A DNA stretch of 64,000 nucleotides from Adiantum capillus-veneris (lineage: Eukaryota > Streptophyta > Polypodiopsida > Polypodiales > Pteridaceae), in the NCBI GenBank assembly GCA_014529385.2, contig CM043959.1:50309122-50373121 (forward strand), given 5' to 3'. The translations under genes and the position numbers were made by a program. Positions 35,849-47,006 of the stretch are shown in pieces. A model generated the notes under the pieces. That model did not search any database and was not told the origin of the DNA. It saw only the letters and a list, made by a program, of their open reading frames with translations. Numbering within the stretch: position 1 is the stretch's first letter; every line of letters starts with the position of its first letter.

Positions 35849-37154
35849 GAAGTCTAAGAAGTATGGTTTTGTGCGTAGAGCATCCATGTACAAATTGATT
35901 GGTGATGTCTTGTACATGAAAGGGGCTGATCTCGTGTTGAGACGGGTACCTTGGTGGGAGGAGCTTCACATAGTGTTGGAAGAGAATCATCAAGGCGCAT
36001 GTGGCGGCCATTTTTCTCTAAAGATCACCTTGCATAAGATCTTACAAGAGGGGTATGTATGGCCTAGTTTGCACAAGGATGTTCACCATTGGTGTAGGTC
36101 TTGCGATAGGTGTCAAGCATTTGGGAAGAGAGTGTTGAATCCAGAGCTACGAAAAACCATTATGGCATTTGATGTGTTTGAAAAGTGGAGGATTGATGCA
36201 ATAGGCCCGTTACCTATCACAAGCAGGGGCAAAAGCTATATTTTGACTGCAGTGGACTATCTCTCTAGATGGGCAGAGGCTATAGCAGTAAAACAGATCA
36301 CTGCAAAGGATGTGGCAAAATTTGTGTATGATGAAATATGTTGCAAGTTTGGGGTGCCATTAGAGATACTTTCAGACAAGGGGCCAGGCTTTAGAGCTAA
36401 ACTATTGGACTTTTTATGCGCAAAGATGAAGATTAGGCACCAGCATACCACTCCTTATTACCCACACTGTAATGACTTAAATGAAAGATTCAATGGTGAG
36501 TTGGTGCAAATTCTTTTGAAAGTGACAGAGCACCAAGGAAGGAATTGGGATTTGGAATTGCCTAGTGCATTATGGGCTTACCGTACTTCGGTGAAGACAG
36601 GTACAAGGTTTACTCCATTTCATTTGGTGTATGGAAAGGAAGCACTATTGCCTGTGGAAGTAGAGTTGCCTACTGTCAAGATGTTAGAGAAGTTTCTTGG
36701 GCCGCCTAATGATGCGTTCAAAGAGAGGCTCTTACAGTTACAAGAGGTTCAGTTGGATAGGATGAGCGCATTGGAGCATTATGGGCAGATGCAGGATAGG
36801 GCTTTGGCAAAGATAAATGAAAAGGTCAAAAGTAAGGGTATCAAGAAGCATGACTTGGTTTTGCGCTACAACAGTAAGCTGGACAACACCTTCCAAAAGA
36901 AGTTTCAAATTAAGTGGGAAGGCCCTTTCAAGGTAGTGGAGTGTTTTCCGAATGGTACATATCAACTGGCTAACCAAAATGGAATCCTACATAAGTCAAG
37001 GGTAAATGGATTGCGTCTTAAATTATATCATGTTAGATTGATGATGGTGGAGCAAGATGAGTTGTCTGTGGAGCAAGCAATGTTGGTGAAGAATGAGGAG
37101 ACTTATGACACGGTGAGTCTCATATTGCTTTTTCCTGCTGCTGATCATGAATGA
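35817..37154 (+). CDS. element B integrase, intact open frame
   Basis: 445 codons without interruption. The zinc finger region has HQGACGGH...WCRSCDRCQ. The core has Asp in WRIDAIGPL (codon 36194-36196), Asp in LSDKGPGF (36375-36377) and Glu in LNERFNGEL (36483-36485), a full DDE triad. The C-terminal part has KKHDLVLRYNSK and KFQIKWEGPFKVVECFPNGTYQL. The start shown is the open-frame edge; integrase normally arises by cleavage of pol, so this is not an independent gene. It is the least damaged enzyme frame in the window. Confidence 0.85.
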   Translation: MLTGIIPKNIEKSKKYGFVRRASMYKLIGDVLYMKGADLVLRRVPWWEELHIVLEENHQGACGGHFSLKITLHKILQEGYVWPSLHKDVHHWCRSCDRCQAFGKRVLNPELRKTIMAFDVFEKWRIDAIGPLPITSRGKSYILTAVDYLSRWAEAIAVKQITAKDVAKFVYDEICCKFGVPLEILSDKGPGFRAKLLDFLCAKMKIRHQHTTPYYPHCNDLNERFNGELVQILLKVTEHQGRNWDLELPSALWAYRTSVKTGTRFTPFHLVYGKEALLPVEVELPTVKMLEKFLGPPNDAFKERLLQLQEVQLDRMSALEHYGQMQDRALAKINEKVKSKGIKKHDLVLRYNSKLDNTFQKKFQIKWEGPFKVVECFPNGTYQLANQNGILHKSRVNGLRLKLYHVRLMMVEQDELSVEQAMLVKNEETYDTVSLILLFPAADHE

Positions 37155-37164
37155 TCTAGCAGGC

Positions 37165-38330
37165 TAGGGGATGGGCAAATTATGTTAGGAGTTTTTTGGA
37201 GCAAGAGATTGCGCATATGTACATACCCATGCATGGTGCATCGAATAAAGGATTGCCCATTTTCCAAAGCCAGGTGGTTATGTGGGGCCCACATGTGTGC
37301 AGGTAGGACAGCATATACATAGTGCATCGATTTTCACTATCACTAGTACTAGTGTGTTTTTTCCATAATAATGAGGAGTTAGTAGCGCGTAAAACTTCTC
37401 GAGGAAGCTATCCGTGGGCCAACGAAATGAGGTAAGCAGGTGCGTCAGATGGCATCTAGTGGCGTCAGGAGGTCGAATGGGGTCAATACTTGCACGTGGA
37501 TAAGTACGGACACAACGTGGGTGTTTTCTTGTGATAATTATGCAAAAAGGTCATCATGAGGACCATCTTTTGGGTCCACTTCACGTGCTAGCGGGATGCA
37601 TTATTGAAAAAAGTCGAGTGCCAGGTGTGCGTATGGATGCAGCAAGGTGACAACTATGCACTACGAGGTCAGTTTTTGCCATGTTCGGGGTCCGTTTGAG
37701 GTCATCTAAAAGGCCAAGAGTGCCCAACTAATAAAGCTAAGTGTGGGAACTGAAAAAACGGAGAGAAGACCAGAAAAAACGTGGAGAAAAGAGGAGGAAC
37801 CGCCGCAACTGTGTTTTTGATGTTTTTGGAGCCTGTTTTGGCCCTAAACTGCTCATCCGAGGTCGGATTTGAGCACTTTGACATTGTAGACTGGGGTTTT
37901 GGGCCGTTCCGAACGCGATGGCGCTGTCCATTTTGTCAAATTCCTCACTGTTTTTCTGTTGTTTTGGCTGTGTAAGTTTCTCCTATGAGCGAAGCTTCTG
38001 CTCCAATTTGTGATTGTATCTGGCATCTTTTACCCATATTGTGTGAGCTATTTTCCTCATTGGTGTTAGCCCAAGCTCAATTGTATCTAAACATCATAAA
38101 TTCTCCTCTTTTGAGCTGAGTTTTTTGGGTGTGTGTGCGTATGTGTCTCTCTGTGTGGAGTGGGTAAACGGATAGTCTCTCTCCTCTCACTCCATCGGTG
38201 TGTTCCCTGTCTTGACCAGGTGGGTTGTGTAAGCCGAGTGGTGCCCCATAGTGTGTTTGTGTATCATCCCAAGAGTGTGTGTCTGGTTGCTATAGAGGCG
38301 TTGTGTGTGTTTTCATCCCGCTCACAACGT
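37165..38330 (+). repeat. element B polypurine tract and presumed 3' LTR
   Basis: AGGGGATGGG (37165-37174) precedes TGTTAGGAG at 37183. About 1.1 kb of non-coding sequence follows, with a GT-rich and CT-rich end (near 38130-38330), before copia C. With no 5' copy to compare, the LTR end cannot be fixed. Confidence 0.45.
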
Positions 38331-38471
38331 GAACCAAAATCACTCGTCAGAAACCAATATTTTCACGGTGGAAATATTCCTTTTTGCCAGAATATTATGG
38401 CCGGACGATGGTCAGAAAGTGGTCGGCGGAAAACGACCGGCTAGTTGGTCGGTTGGCCTGTGGCAGATGGG

Positions 38472-38961
38472 CAAAAGTCAATGGCCAGTGGCCGATGGCC
38501 GATTTCAAAAGAGAACTTGTCTTCTCAAGGACGGCCACACATGGGCAGTTCGCAGGGTGCGATTTGGACTTATCTACACAAGGGCGACTACACATGGCTG
38601 CCTCTCATGAGAGAGGGCAGCCCTTTTGGCCTATAAAAGGAGGCCTCTTCTACACACAAAAATGGATTGTGAAGCATTGTGGTGCATTGTGAAGTTGATG
38701 TGAGGTGGTGAGAGTGAAGCAAGGCGGGAGCTCCAAAAGGGTATAATCCCTTTGTAATCTACTTTTTGTTTTGAAGTACTAAAGCCATTGAGTGGTTGCT
38801 TTCCCATGGACGTAACCCACATTGGGTGAACCACGTATATCGTGTGTACTCTTGAATAACACGTCTTGAGTTCAACTCCTCGTCGGCTAGATCTTTAAGG
38901 TCTCTTGGGATAGTTTCCTACGACGTTAAAACTCTCTTCTTCTTCTTCTTCTTCTTCTTCT

Positions 38962-39016
<55 letters not shown>

Positions 39017-39097
39017 AATCTCTTGTGTGTGAAAATTATCTCTCTTCATTAAGTAATCTACTCAATTATCTACTTAGCTACGTCATATTTCCTAACA
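38472..39097 (+). repeat. copia C 5' LTR (about 626 bp)
   Basis: Matches 43060-43540. It has a TATAAAA box at 38632-38638 and ends TTCCTAACA. It is longer than the 3' LTR because of an inserted stretch (about 38,855-38,935) and CTT/CT microsatellites (38935-39011). Confidence 0.85.
38935..39011 (+). repeat. (CTT)n-(CT)n compound microsatellite
   Basis: About ten CTT units run directly into about 24 CT units inside the 5' LTR of copia C. The 3' LTR has only a short (CT)n at 43426-43452. Confidence 0.95.
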
Positions 39098-39099
39098 AC

Positions 39100-39111
39100 T
39101 AGTATCAGAGC
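39100..39111 (+). other. copia C primer-binding site (initiator tRNA-Met type)
   Basis: TAGTATCAGAGC two bases after the LTR differs by one base from TGGTATCAGAGC, the standard copia site complementary to initiator tRNA-Met. Confidence 0.85.
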
Positions 39112-39170
39112 AAGGTTTGCTCGTAGCTAAAGTATCTCAAGGAAAGGATTCCTTGAATTGAGTGGGAGTA

Positions 39171-40123
39171 ATGGTGGAGGAAGGGAAGCTCAAGATTGAG
39201 AAGTTCAACGGCAAAAACTACCAACAGTAGAAGATGCAGATTGAACACTGTCTCTACCAGAAAGGCCTCTATTTGCCAGTAGACGGTCTTGCAAAGAAGC
39301 CTGCAACGATGGCAGATGAAGCATGGACTTTCCTTGATCAAAAAGCATCGGGAACAATCTGGTTAAGCTTGGTGTCAACGGTGGCCTTCAATGTTTCGGA
39401 GATAAATACCACGGAGGACTTGATGAAGTCACTTGACGACCTCTATGAGAAACCATCCGCATCCAATAAGGTATTTCTTATGAAGAGCTTGTTCAAGCTA
39501 AAGATGGCAGAAAATGGTTCAATTGCAGAGTACCTAAATGATTTTAACACAAACATAAGTCAACTTCAATCGGTGAAAGTCAATTTCGATGACGAAGTGC
39601 GAGCTCTCCTTATACTCTCGTCTCTACCAGATAGTTGGGGCAGCCTTGTGATGGCTGTAAGTAACTTTATCTCTTGCACAAATACTCTTAAGTTTGATGT
39701 TGTTGTGGATGTTCTCCTAAGCAAGGAAATGCAAAGGAGAAGCACAGGAGAATCATCAAGTGTTGCACTATCAGTGGAAACAAGAGGAAGGCCTAAGGAG
39801 AGTTTCAAAACCAAAAGGGTCGTGATTGCTCAAGGCGGAGCAAGTCACGCACAAAGTCAGTTCTTGAACGTTGGAATTGCGGCAAGAAGGGTCACATCAA
39901 GAAGGATTGCTGGTCCAAGAAGAAGAAGGAATTGGAGTCTCAAGACAACAAGCCAACATCGGAAGTTAATGTGGCAGGTAAAGTAGAGCAAGATGCTCTA
40001 ATTCTCTCATTAGACAATGTATCTAATTCCTGGATAGTAGATTATGGGGCTTCATTCCATGCGACACCACATAAGCAACATTTCCAGATTACACCAAAGG
40101 TAATTTTGGGTATGTATACTTAG
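39171..40123 (+). pseudogene. copia C gag, zinc knuckle and protease start
   Basis: ATG at 39171 opens MVEEGKLKIEKFNGKNY; TAG at 39228-39230 replaces the Trp normally found there. The frame continues with a UBN2-type gag (DLMKSLDDLYEKPSASNKVFLMKSLF, LILSSLPDSW). After a frameshift near 39,860 the knuckle reads RWNCGKKGHIKKDC, with the first Cys replaced by Arg. The protease motif reads VDYGASFH: Asp is kept (40040-40042), the next Ser is Tyr. It stops at 40123. Confidence 0.85.
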
Positions 40124-41310
40124 GAGATGATGAAGCTTGTGAAATTGTCGACAAAGGTACAGTTAGTGTCAAAACTGGTAATGGAAATGAATGGAAGCTT
40201 AAATATGTTAGGCATCTTCCTTCTCTTCGTAAAAAATTGATCTCTACAGGACAATTGGACGATGAAGGTCACAACATTGGATTCAGAAACAAACGTTGGA
40301 AGATCTCAAAGGGATCTTTGGTGGTTTCCAAGTGAGAAAAGGTCGGTACACTTTACTTGTCTACTGTTAGCACACAATCTTCAACTTGTGTAATAGCTAT
40401 GGAAGTCGACAGTGTGGTGTGGCACTATTGGCTTGGGCATATGAGTGCCAAACGAATGCACATCCTTCAAACAAATAAGCTTCTACCAAGTTTGAAATAA
40501 GTGGACTTAGAGTTCTATGAAGATTGTGTTTATGGTAAACAAAAGAGGGTAAAATTTTAAAAATCAAGAAATGAAAGAAAAAATAAAAAGCTTGACTTGG
40601 TTCATTCTGATGTTTGGGGTCCTGCAAGTACACCATCACTTGGTGGCTCATTGTACTATGTAACATTCATAGATGATGCGACTAGAAAAACATGGGTTTA
40701 TGTCATGAAGACTAAGTCCGATGTGTTTCCCATATTTCAAAGGTGAAAAGCCTTTGTGGAGAATGAAACAAGTACCAAGGTTAAATGCCTCAGATCCGAC
40801 AATGGAGGCGAGTATTCCCTCCAAGCTTTTGAAAGCTTTTGTGCTAGCAATGGTATTCGGAGACAAAGGACAACCACAAGATCACCTCAACAAAATGGCA
40901 TTTTTGAAAGGATGAACAGAACAATCATGGAGCGAGCACGAAGCATGCGTCTACATGCAGGCCTACTGCTTGAGCTTTGGTCGAAAGCTGTAAGTACATC
41001 TGTGTACTTAATTAACCAGTCACCCTCAACGGCATTGGATGGGGGAGTTCCAGAAGAGGCATGGACAGGTAAACCAGTGAATTATGCATTTCTCAAAGTG
41101 TTTGGGTGTGAGGCTTTCATGCACATAGATAGAAGCCTAGTCATAGCTAGATGCAAAGTCCAAAAAGTGTTTCTTCATTGGCTATGGAGAAGGTGACTTT
41201 GGGTATCGCCTATGGAATCTTGAAGATGGTAAAATATTTAAAAGTAGGGATGTAATTTTCAACGAACAAAATATATACAAAGATTACTTGGAAAGAAAAC
41301 AAACGAAATA
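40124..41310 (+). pseudogene. copia C integrase
   Basis: A pre-integrase finger (HYWLGHMSAKRM) is followed by the core: first Asp in HSDVWGP (near 40605), second in CLRSDNGGEY (near 40795), Glu in GIFERMNRT (near 40910). Stops and shifts occur near 40,498, 40,557 and 40,743. The last intact frame is 40756-41196, which ends in a frameshift. Confidence 0.85.
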
Positions 41311-41326
41311 AACAGGTGATGAGTAC

Positions 41327-43050
41327 ATGGAGCTTGAGGACGGTGAAGACTCAAGGCGTGCAAATGGTGATAACGTGCAACAACGTCGACCAAATGAGGA
41401 GCCTCAACCTATTCTCCGAAGATTCACAAGACCAACTAGACCTCAAGAGATGTTTGTTCCTTCCTTCAACCATCTCTTGATCTCAGATTCTGGAGAGTCA
41501 GAATCATACGAAAAAGCTATGCATCACGAATCCAAAGAAGAATGGATGAAGAGCATGTAAGTAGAGATGGACTCACTACATCGCAACTAAACATGGGAAT
41601 TGGTTAAGTTGCCTAAAGGTAAGCGGGCACTGCAGAACAAATGGGTGTATAAGTTGAAGGAAGAAGAAAGTGGGAAGAAAAGGTACAAGTCCAAGCTTGT
41701 GGTAAAAGGGTTTTCTCAAAATAAAGGCATTGACTTTAATGAAATATTTTCTTCTGTTGTAAAAATGAACTCAATTAGGCTTGTCTTAAGCCTTGTGGTG
41801 ACTGATTATAATTTAAATCTTGAGCAAATGGATGTAAATACGGAATTTTTTCACGGTGACTTAGAGGAGAAAATTGACATGATTCAACCAAAGGGGTATG
41901 AAGTAACAGGTAAGGAGAAAATGGTTTGCAGATTAAAGAAGAGTTTGTATGGTTTAAAGCAAGCATCAAGACATGGTACTTGAAGTTCGATCGATGGATT
42001 TTGGATCATGGATTTAGAAGATGCAACTCAGATCATTGCGTCTACACGAAGAATTTGGGAGATGGGAAGTTCATCATCCTAATGTTGTATGTTGATGACA
42101 TGCTGATTGCAAGTATTAACATGCAGGACATCAAAGACCTAAAAGAGGAGAGCTGTCTCAATCTTTTTCAATGGAAGATTTAGGTGTTGCAAAGATGATA
42201 CTTGGTATGAAGATATCAAGAGACAAGACGAAGAAGACAATAAAGCTATCTCAAGAGAATTACATCAAGAAGGTCCTAAAAAGGTTTGCAATGCAAAATG
42301 CAAAAATGGTTCTACACCTTTGGCTGGTCACTTTAAATTAACCAAGGATGTGTGTCCAAAGACACAAGAGGAGATAGCCTATATGTCTAAAGTTCCATAT
42401 ACTGCAGCAGTAGGTTCTCTTATGTATGCTATGGTCTGGACAAGGCCAGACATTGCACATGTAGGGAGTTGTAAGTAGGTTCATCGACAACCCAGGTAAA
42501 GAGCACTGGCAAGCTGTGAAGTGGATACTTAGGTATCTAAAAGGGACAACAACAAATGCTTTGTATTGTGGAGGCACTGATATTTTCTTTCAAGGGTATG
42601 TTGATGCAGATATGGCAGGTGACAAAGATACTCGAAGGAGCACTACTAGCTATATCTTCATAGTTGGAGACACAGCAATAAGCTAGGCTTTAAAGTTGCA
42701 AAAAGTGGTCTCACTTTCTAACACGGAAGCAAAGTTTGTAGCAATGACAGAGGTAAGCAAAGAAATTTTGTGGCTTCACAGACTCTTAGAAGAGCTTGGC
42801 TTCAAACAAAACAATTGTGTCTTGTACAGTGATAGCCAAAGCACTATCCATCTTGTGAAAGAATTCAGCGTTTCATTCAAGGACAAACCACACTGAGGTG
42901 GATATCACTTCATACGCACTCTTTTGAAAGAGGGACAGCTAAAGCTAAGAAAGGTTCGTACAAATGAAAATCCTGCAAATATGTTTACAAAGGTGGTCAA
43001 CAAGGAGAAGTTGAGCTTTTGCTCATCTTCACTCGGCATTCAAGAATAAG
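41327..43050 (+). pseudogene. copia C reverse transcriptase and RNase H
   Basis: RT starts with LQNKWVYKLKEEESGKKRYKSK (split by my reading at 41630-41700) and continues through SLYGLKQASR, a frameshift near 41,975, and the catalytic MLYVDDMLIA (near 42,085), whose YVDD is intact. RNase H has LSNTEAKFVAMTEV and LYSDSQSTIHL (near 42,830). A TAG near 42,686 replaces the Trp usually preceding KLQK. Broken in at least four places. Confidence 0.85.
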
Positions 43051-43059
43051 AAGGCGGCT

Positions 43060-43540
43060 CAAAAGTCAATGGCCAGAGGTCAGTGGCCGTGTTCAAAGGA
43101 GGACTTGTCTTCTCAAGGACCACCACATATGGACAGATTGGAGGGTCCAATTTGACACAAAGACGGCTACACATGACTGCCTATCATGAGAGAGGGCAAC
43201 CCTTTTGGCCTATAAAAGGAGGCTTCTTCTACACACAAAAACGGATTCTGAAGCATTGTGGTGCATTGTGAAGTTTATGTGAGGTGGTGAGAGTGAAGCA
43301 AGGCGGGAGCTCCAAAAGGGTATAGTCCCTTTGTAATCTACTTCTTGTTTTGAAGTACTAAAGCCATTGAGTGGCTGCTTTCCTGTGGACGTATCCCACA
43401 TTGGGTGAACCACGATATCGTGTGTACTCTCTCTCTCTCTCTCTCTCTCTCTACTCTATAATCTCTGGTGTGTGAAAATTATCTCTCTCCATTAAGTAAT
43501 CTACTCAATTATCTACTTAACTACGTCATATTTTCTAACA
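43060..43540 (+). repeat. copia C 3' LTR (481 bp)
   Basis: Same promoter (TATAAAA at 43211-43217) and the same end, TTTTCTAACA. It lacks the stretch inserted in the 5' copy. Confidence 0.88.
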
Positions 43541-43559
43541 CATTGCATCCCTCCAAAGG

Positions 43560-45480
43560 CATGACATAAAGTCCTTGTGCCCAAGATACTCTTAACAATG
43601 CAACTAAAGTTTACCTATGACAGGTGTAATGGTGGCATCATACCGCAATGTCACTAAAATTGCATCCATTGGTGGTCCCATTTCTTCAAGTGTGATTACA
43701 AGTCAAGCCGTTGATTTGGGTGAGATGAAGTTGACCTTGGCTCCTCTATCGAAGAGTATAAGGACTTCTTAATCACGTACTTTTCCCCAGGCTTTGCAAA
43801 GCTCTGTACTTTCATCCATCTGCTCTAGGATCGCTCCCATGAAGTCTGGAACCAGTCTTGCTTTTTTCTCTCCTTTCTTTACGTGCTCCTCTGCGGATTT
43901 TAAAGTTTTCGATTTGTCCTCAACTTGCTCCTTAGGTGCTTTCTTCGGACACTTTGCAAGGATGTGCCCTTCTTTTCCACAACCATAACATTGCCCTCTT
44001 TATAGTATTATGCATGCTGCTCTACTAATAAGTTCGAGTTGGTGGGTTTCTTCTTCTATTGCTTTCCCTTCTTCTTTTAGTCGTCCAAAGGATCTTTCCC
44101 TATTGAGGCAGACACTAGCTTGTCTGAGGGATAGGCCAAAGAGACAGAATGCATACCAAAGCCTTCCTTTGGCATGTCCCATAAGCCTCTGAATGGATTC
44201 CGAATTTTGCTTTGGGCAATACCGCCGCATCCCTTGTGGAAGATCACAACAAAACCGCTCTACCTACTCCTTTAAGGTGATCTTCCAAAAAGAAGCCATT
44301 GGCAAAAAGGTATCCCAAAACCTCTAACAAATAACTAACAAAGTGTCTTCTTTCGCCATCCTCAAATGATGCCAAGCCGTAATGACGTCCTCTTCGTACT
44401 CTTCCGACAACCATACCCGTGTGAAGATTCTTTTGAATTTAATCCGCTTCTTAGCTGATTCTCTTTGCAACAACAGGGTAGACCACCTTTCAAAAAAGAC
44501 GCCGCCTTTCGTAACTTGGAGGCTTTCGAGAAACGACCTCCCGGAAAAAGTGATGTTAAACTATTGTATAAATGCAAGGGCTTGATGGGTATCCTTAAGC
44601 TTGAAAACGTGTCAAACTTAACCGCTTGACCCCATTCTTGATCTTCTTACCCTTTTTCTTGAGGTGATCATACTAAGTTAGAAGCATTAGGTGCTTCCGT
44701 TTCTTCCCATAGATAGACCCATATGCAAGGGAAACAGTGTCCGAATTGTAAGAGGATAATATGTCCTCCTTGAAACTGCTAGAATGCTTGTGGTGCTTTC
44801 TAGACTTCTTCTGAGGTCTTCTTTTATTGCTTTTCTTTTTCTTTCTCCGCTTCTTTTCCTCTGAATCCAAAAGAACTCCTCTGAGTTGTATGAAGACGAG
44901 GACGAAGACGGAGACTGGGATCGTCTTCGAAGCGAATACAATTCTTGTATATACTAGCCTCCTCGAAAGTGTATTTCCGATCCAGCTAGCCGGGATATCC
45001 CTTTGAACTCCTCTTCTTCTGAGAGTGCATTGTGGTCTTCATCAACTGGTTGATCTTCTTTTCAAGAGTATCGCCAAACACTTCTTTTCTGCACTCGGCT
45101 TTGCTTTTTGCTTCAATGCCGACTTGAGAGGTGAATGGATGGCTTCTCATCACCGTGAGTGAACCTTGTCAAGCGGATGGTTCTTCAAATACTTTGCATA
45201 CTCCGGGTCCTTGGAGTACTTGATTATCCTTTTGGTGGCACAAGTGTCAACTTGCAGTTGACACCGGTATTCCATCTTTTCAAGATCTCCCATCGAAAAC
45301 GGCGGGCCATGGTCTTCTCTCGATTCCTTGTAAGGAGGTCGGCTCCTATTGAAATCTCCGATGGTTTCTTCTACTCCCTCACTAGGATTGAGGTTTGCTT
45401 CATTTCCCTAGTCGCATAGTCAATGGAAGACTTTCCTCTCTGTCGGATTCACTACGAGAATCCATGTGTTATGCGGGAAA
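43560..45480 (-). pseudogene. element D gag with zinc knuckle and protease start
   Basis: The minus-strand reading shows QVGIEAKSKAECRKEVFGD (near 45,110), a low-complexity basic region (EEKKRRKKKKSNKRRPQKKS, 44870-44810), a gag-like stretch (PQGMRRYCPKQNSESIQRLM, near 44,200), a complete CCHC knuckle CYGCGKEGHILAKC (43990-43949) and a protease LFDRGAKVNFIS (Asp at 43748-43750; the following Ser is Arg). Frames change at least four times. Confidence 0.7.
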
Positions 45481-45498
45481 AGGAATCAAGTCCTGTAA

Positions 45499-45509
45499 CT
45501 CTGATACCA
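45499..45509 (-). other. element D primer-binding site (initiator tRNA-Met type)
   Basis: TGGTATCAGAG on the minus strand, one base after the LTR end ...CGTTACA. It matches the initiator tRNA-Met complement. Confidence 0.85.
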
Positions 45510-45510
45510 T

Positions 45511-45910
45511 TGTAACGGGCTTGGACACTCCAAACGAATTATCTACAACAACACATGAGAAAATTGCAAACAATTGAATTGAAAGTAAAGAGAGAGAGAA
45601 TCGACACCAAGCGACAGAGTTCCACTTCCAAAAGCACTGGCCCCAAAGACTAACGCCCCTTTCGATATTTCTTTCTTATTGATGTGTCACAAGGTACAAT
45701 GTCTGAGGGTCGTCTCTCTGCAATGCTCCCAGGCTTTTCATACGCTACCACGTCAGTAGGTCTCCCCGTTTTTTGGCCCATCCATACGGTAGCACGTCAA
45801 CATTTCGTTCGCTTTGCTTTTTTTTGCGAGAGTTAAGGCCCACCGGTCATATTCAATAAGCTAGAAGGGTTAGGGTTAGGTTAAACCCTAACCCTCGGTG
45901 CCACGTCACA
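45511..45910 (-). repeat. element D LTR (400 bp)
   Basis: On the minus strand it starts TGTGACGTGG and ends CCCGTTACA, with TG/CA termini and the primer site at the correct side. It contains the telomere-like hairpin at 45866-45895. Confidence 0.7.
45866..45895. repeat. telomere-like inverted repeat
   Basis: AGGGTTAGGGTT and AACCCTAACCCT face each other across the six-base spacer AGGTTA. The 12-bp arms are perfect. The word is of TTAGGG type, not the common plant TTTAGGG. Confidence 0.9.
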
Positions 45911-46349
45911 AGCTTGTGACACAGAGGCACTCACATAAGGTGGTCTTTTCCGCAACAAGACCATCAAAAGGAACTCTCCGAGAGATTTCCAGCAGATCAA
46001 ACAAAACCGCACCCAAAAAATCATCTTTATTTGCAAGTTCTTGATCCCCTACAATGATCTTGAGGACACGACAACTTTGCCAAATGCAAAAGGATCGAAG
46101 CTTCCTATCCTCATTCACTGCTTGTCCACAACGAAATGAATTTGGTGTCTAAGTGGTATGAGCTTGAATTGGAGTCGAATTCGAATTCAGATTCGATGAA
46201 AGAACGGCTGCTCGAACAAATTATGCATTGAAAAAGAGTAGTGAAGTTTGACCAAAGTTACAAGATTTGTTATGATAGCATGCAGGCCAAGAGAAAAATT
46301 TGTTTGCAAAAGATTTGGATGCTTACTAGCAATACATCTTGGTAAGCCT

Positions 46350-46545
46350 CTATGGAAGGCAAGCAAATGCATGCCTTTCCATAGAGAGTGACAATTTTTC
46401 AGGCATGATGACTTCGAGATTCATTGTGGTAGTAGCACCAACCCCAAGTCGTAACACACCAAAGATATTCATTGGCAAAGTATGGCTTGTGATAATGTCA
46501 GCTATCCTTCCTTTAGGTAATATTCGATGCGGATAAACTGCAAAA
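46350..46545 (-). CDS. possible terminal exon of an unrecognised gene
   Basis: A minus-strand frame begins right after a good acceptor (GTATTTTGCAG) and reads YPHRILPKGRIADIITSHTL, then about 40 more protein-like residues (VLRLGVGATTTMNLEVIMPE) before a stop. The stop lies in a short inverted repeat (46349-46384). I do not recognise the product; codon use looks real, but no complete gene model can be built. Confidence 0.3.
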
Positions 46546-46560
46546 TACAATACATAAATC

Positions 46561-47006
46561 TTAAAGAGCTTCTAAACATGTAGAGCCTGCATGGTTGAGA
46601 TAACCACCACATTCAGTGTGCTTTTAAGAGGTGGTAATGTAAGGGCTACACCTGCATAGTGGGAGGTCCAAGAGTACCTTTCGAGGGTCAACAGGGGAGC
46701 CTTAAGAGAATCCCAGTTTCCATCTACCATGGATGGTATGGCGTCCTCATTTCGAACTTCCTACGACCTCTGCAACGCAATGTCATAGCCTTTGGCGAGG
46801 CAAAAAAAGGGCACACCCTTTTGTTGCCGAATGCCGTAGTAGATTGGCTACCTTAGCCACCAGAAAGATGTTTTTAGCTTACTGCTCTGCAGGGCAAAAA
46901 GAGGTGGTTGAATGCCTATCAGCAACCCTGCACAATTTTCCAATCAAACGTATTTATAATGCCCTGATCCACTCCTCAACCTCATCGAAGCACACATGAG
47001 TTTCAA
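46561..47006. other. no gene seen
   Basis: Non-coding between two possible exons; would be intron if those belong to one gene. Confidence 0.4.

Larger units (their letters stand above)
33570..38330 (+). mobile_element. Ty3/gypsy retrotransposon B (Tat-like), 5' part missing
   Basis: Pol of the same family as element A (for example GQLNPKKCHLAQPRVKLLGH versus GQLNLKKCKLAQHRAQLLGH) with RT, RNase H, second RNase H and integrase. No gag, protease or 5' LTR is present: the minus-strand solo LTR ends seven bases before it. A polypurine tract at 37165 and a presumed LTR start (TGTTAGGAG, 37183) close it. Where the 3' LTR ends is uncertain (no later than about 38,330). Confidence 0.85.
38472..43540 (+). 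mobile_element. Ty1/copia retrotransposon C (Tnt1-like)
   Basis: Two LTRs flank gag, zinc knuckle, protease, integrase, RT and RNase H in copia order. The wording of pol (HSDVWGPASTPSLGG, CLRSDNGGEY, ERMNRTIMERARSMRLHAGL, FSQNKGIDFNEIFSSVVKM) is that of Tnt1-type elements. It is distinct from copia-1/2. The left border is the start of LTR-to-LTR identity and may be too far right, because the 5' flank does not start with TG. No target duplication could be found. Confidence 0.9.
43541..45910 (-). mobile_element. LTR retrotransposon D remnant (gag-protease, gypsy type)
   Basis: On the minus strand a 400-bp LTR (45910 to 45511), an initiator-Met primer site, a serine- and lysine-rich gag, a CCHC knuckle and a protease start follow one another. 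The element is cut at 43541 by copia C; no pol of this family is visible on the other side, so the rest was lost or moved. Confidence 0.7.
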
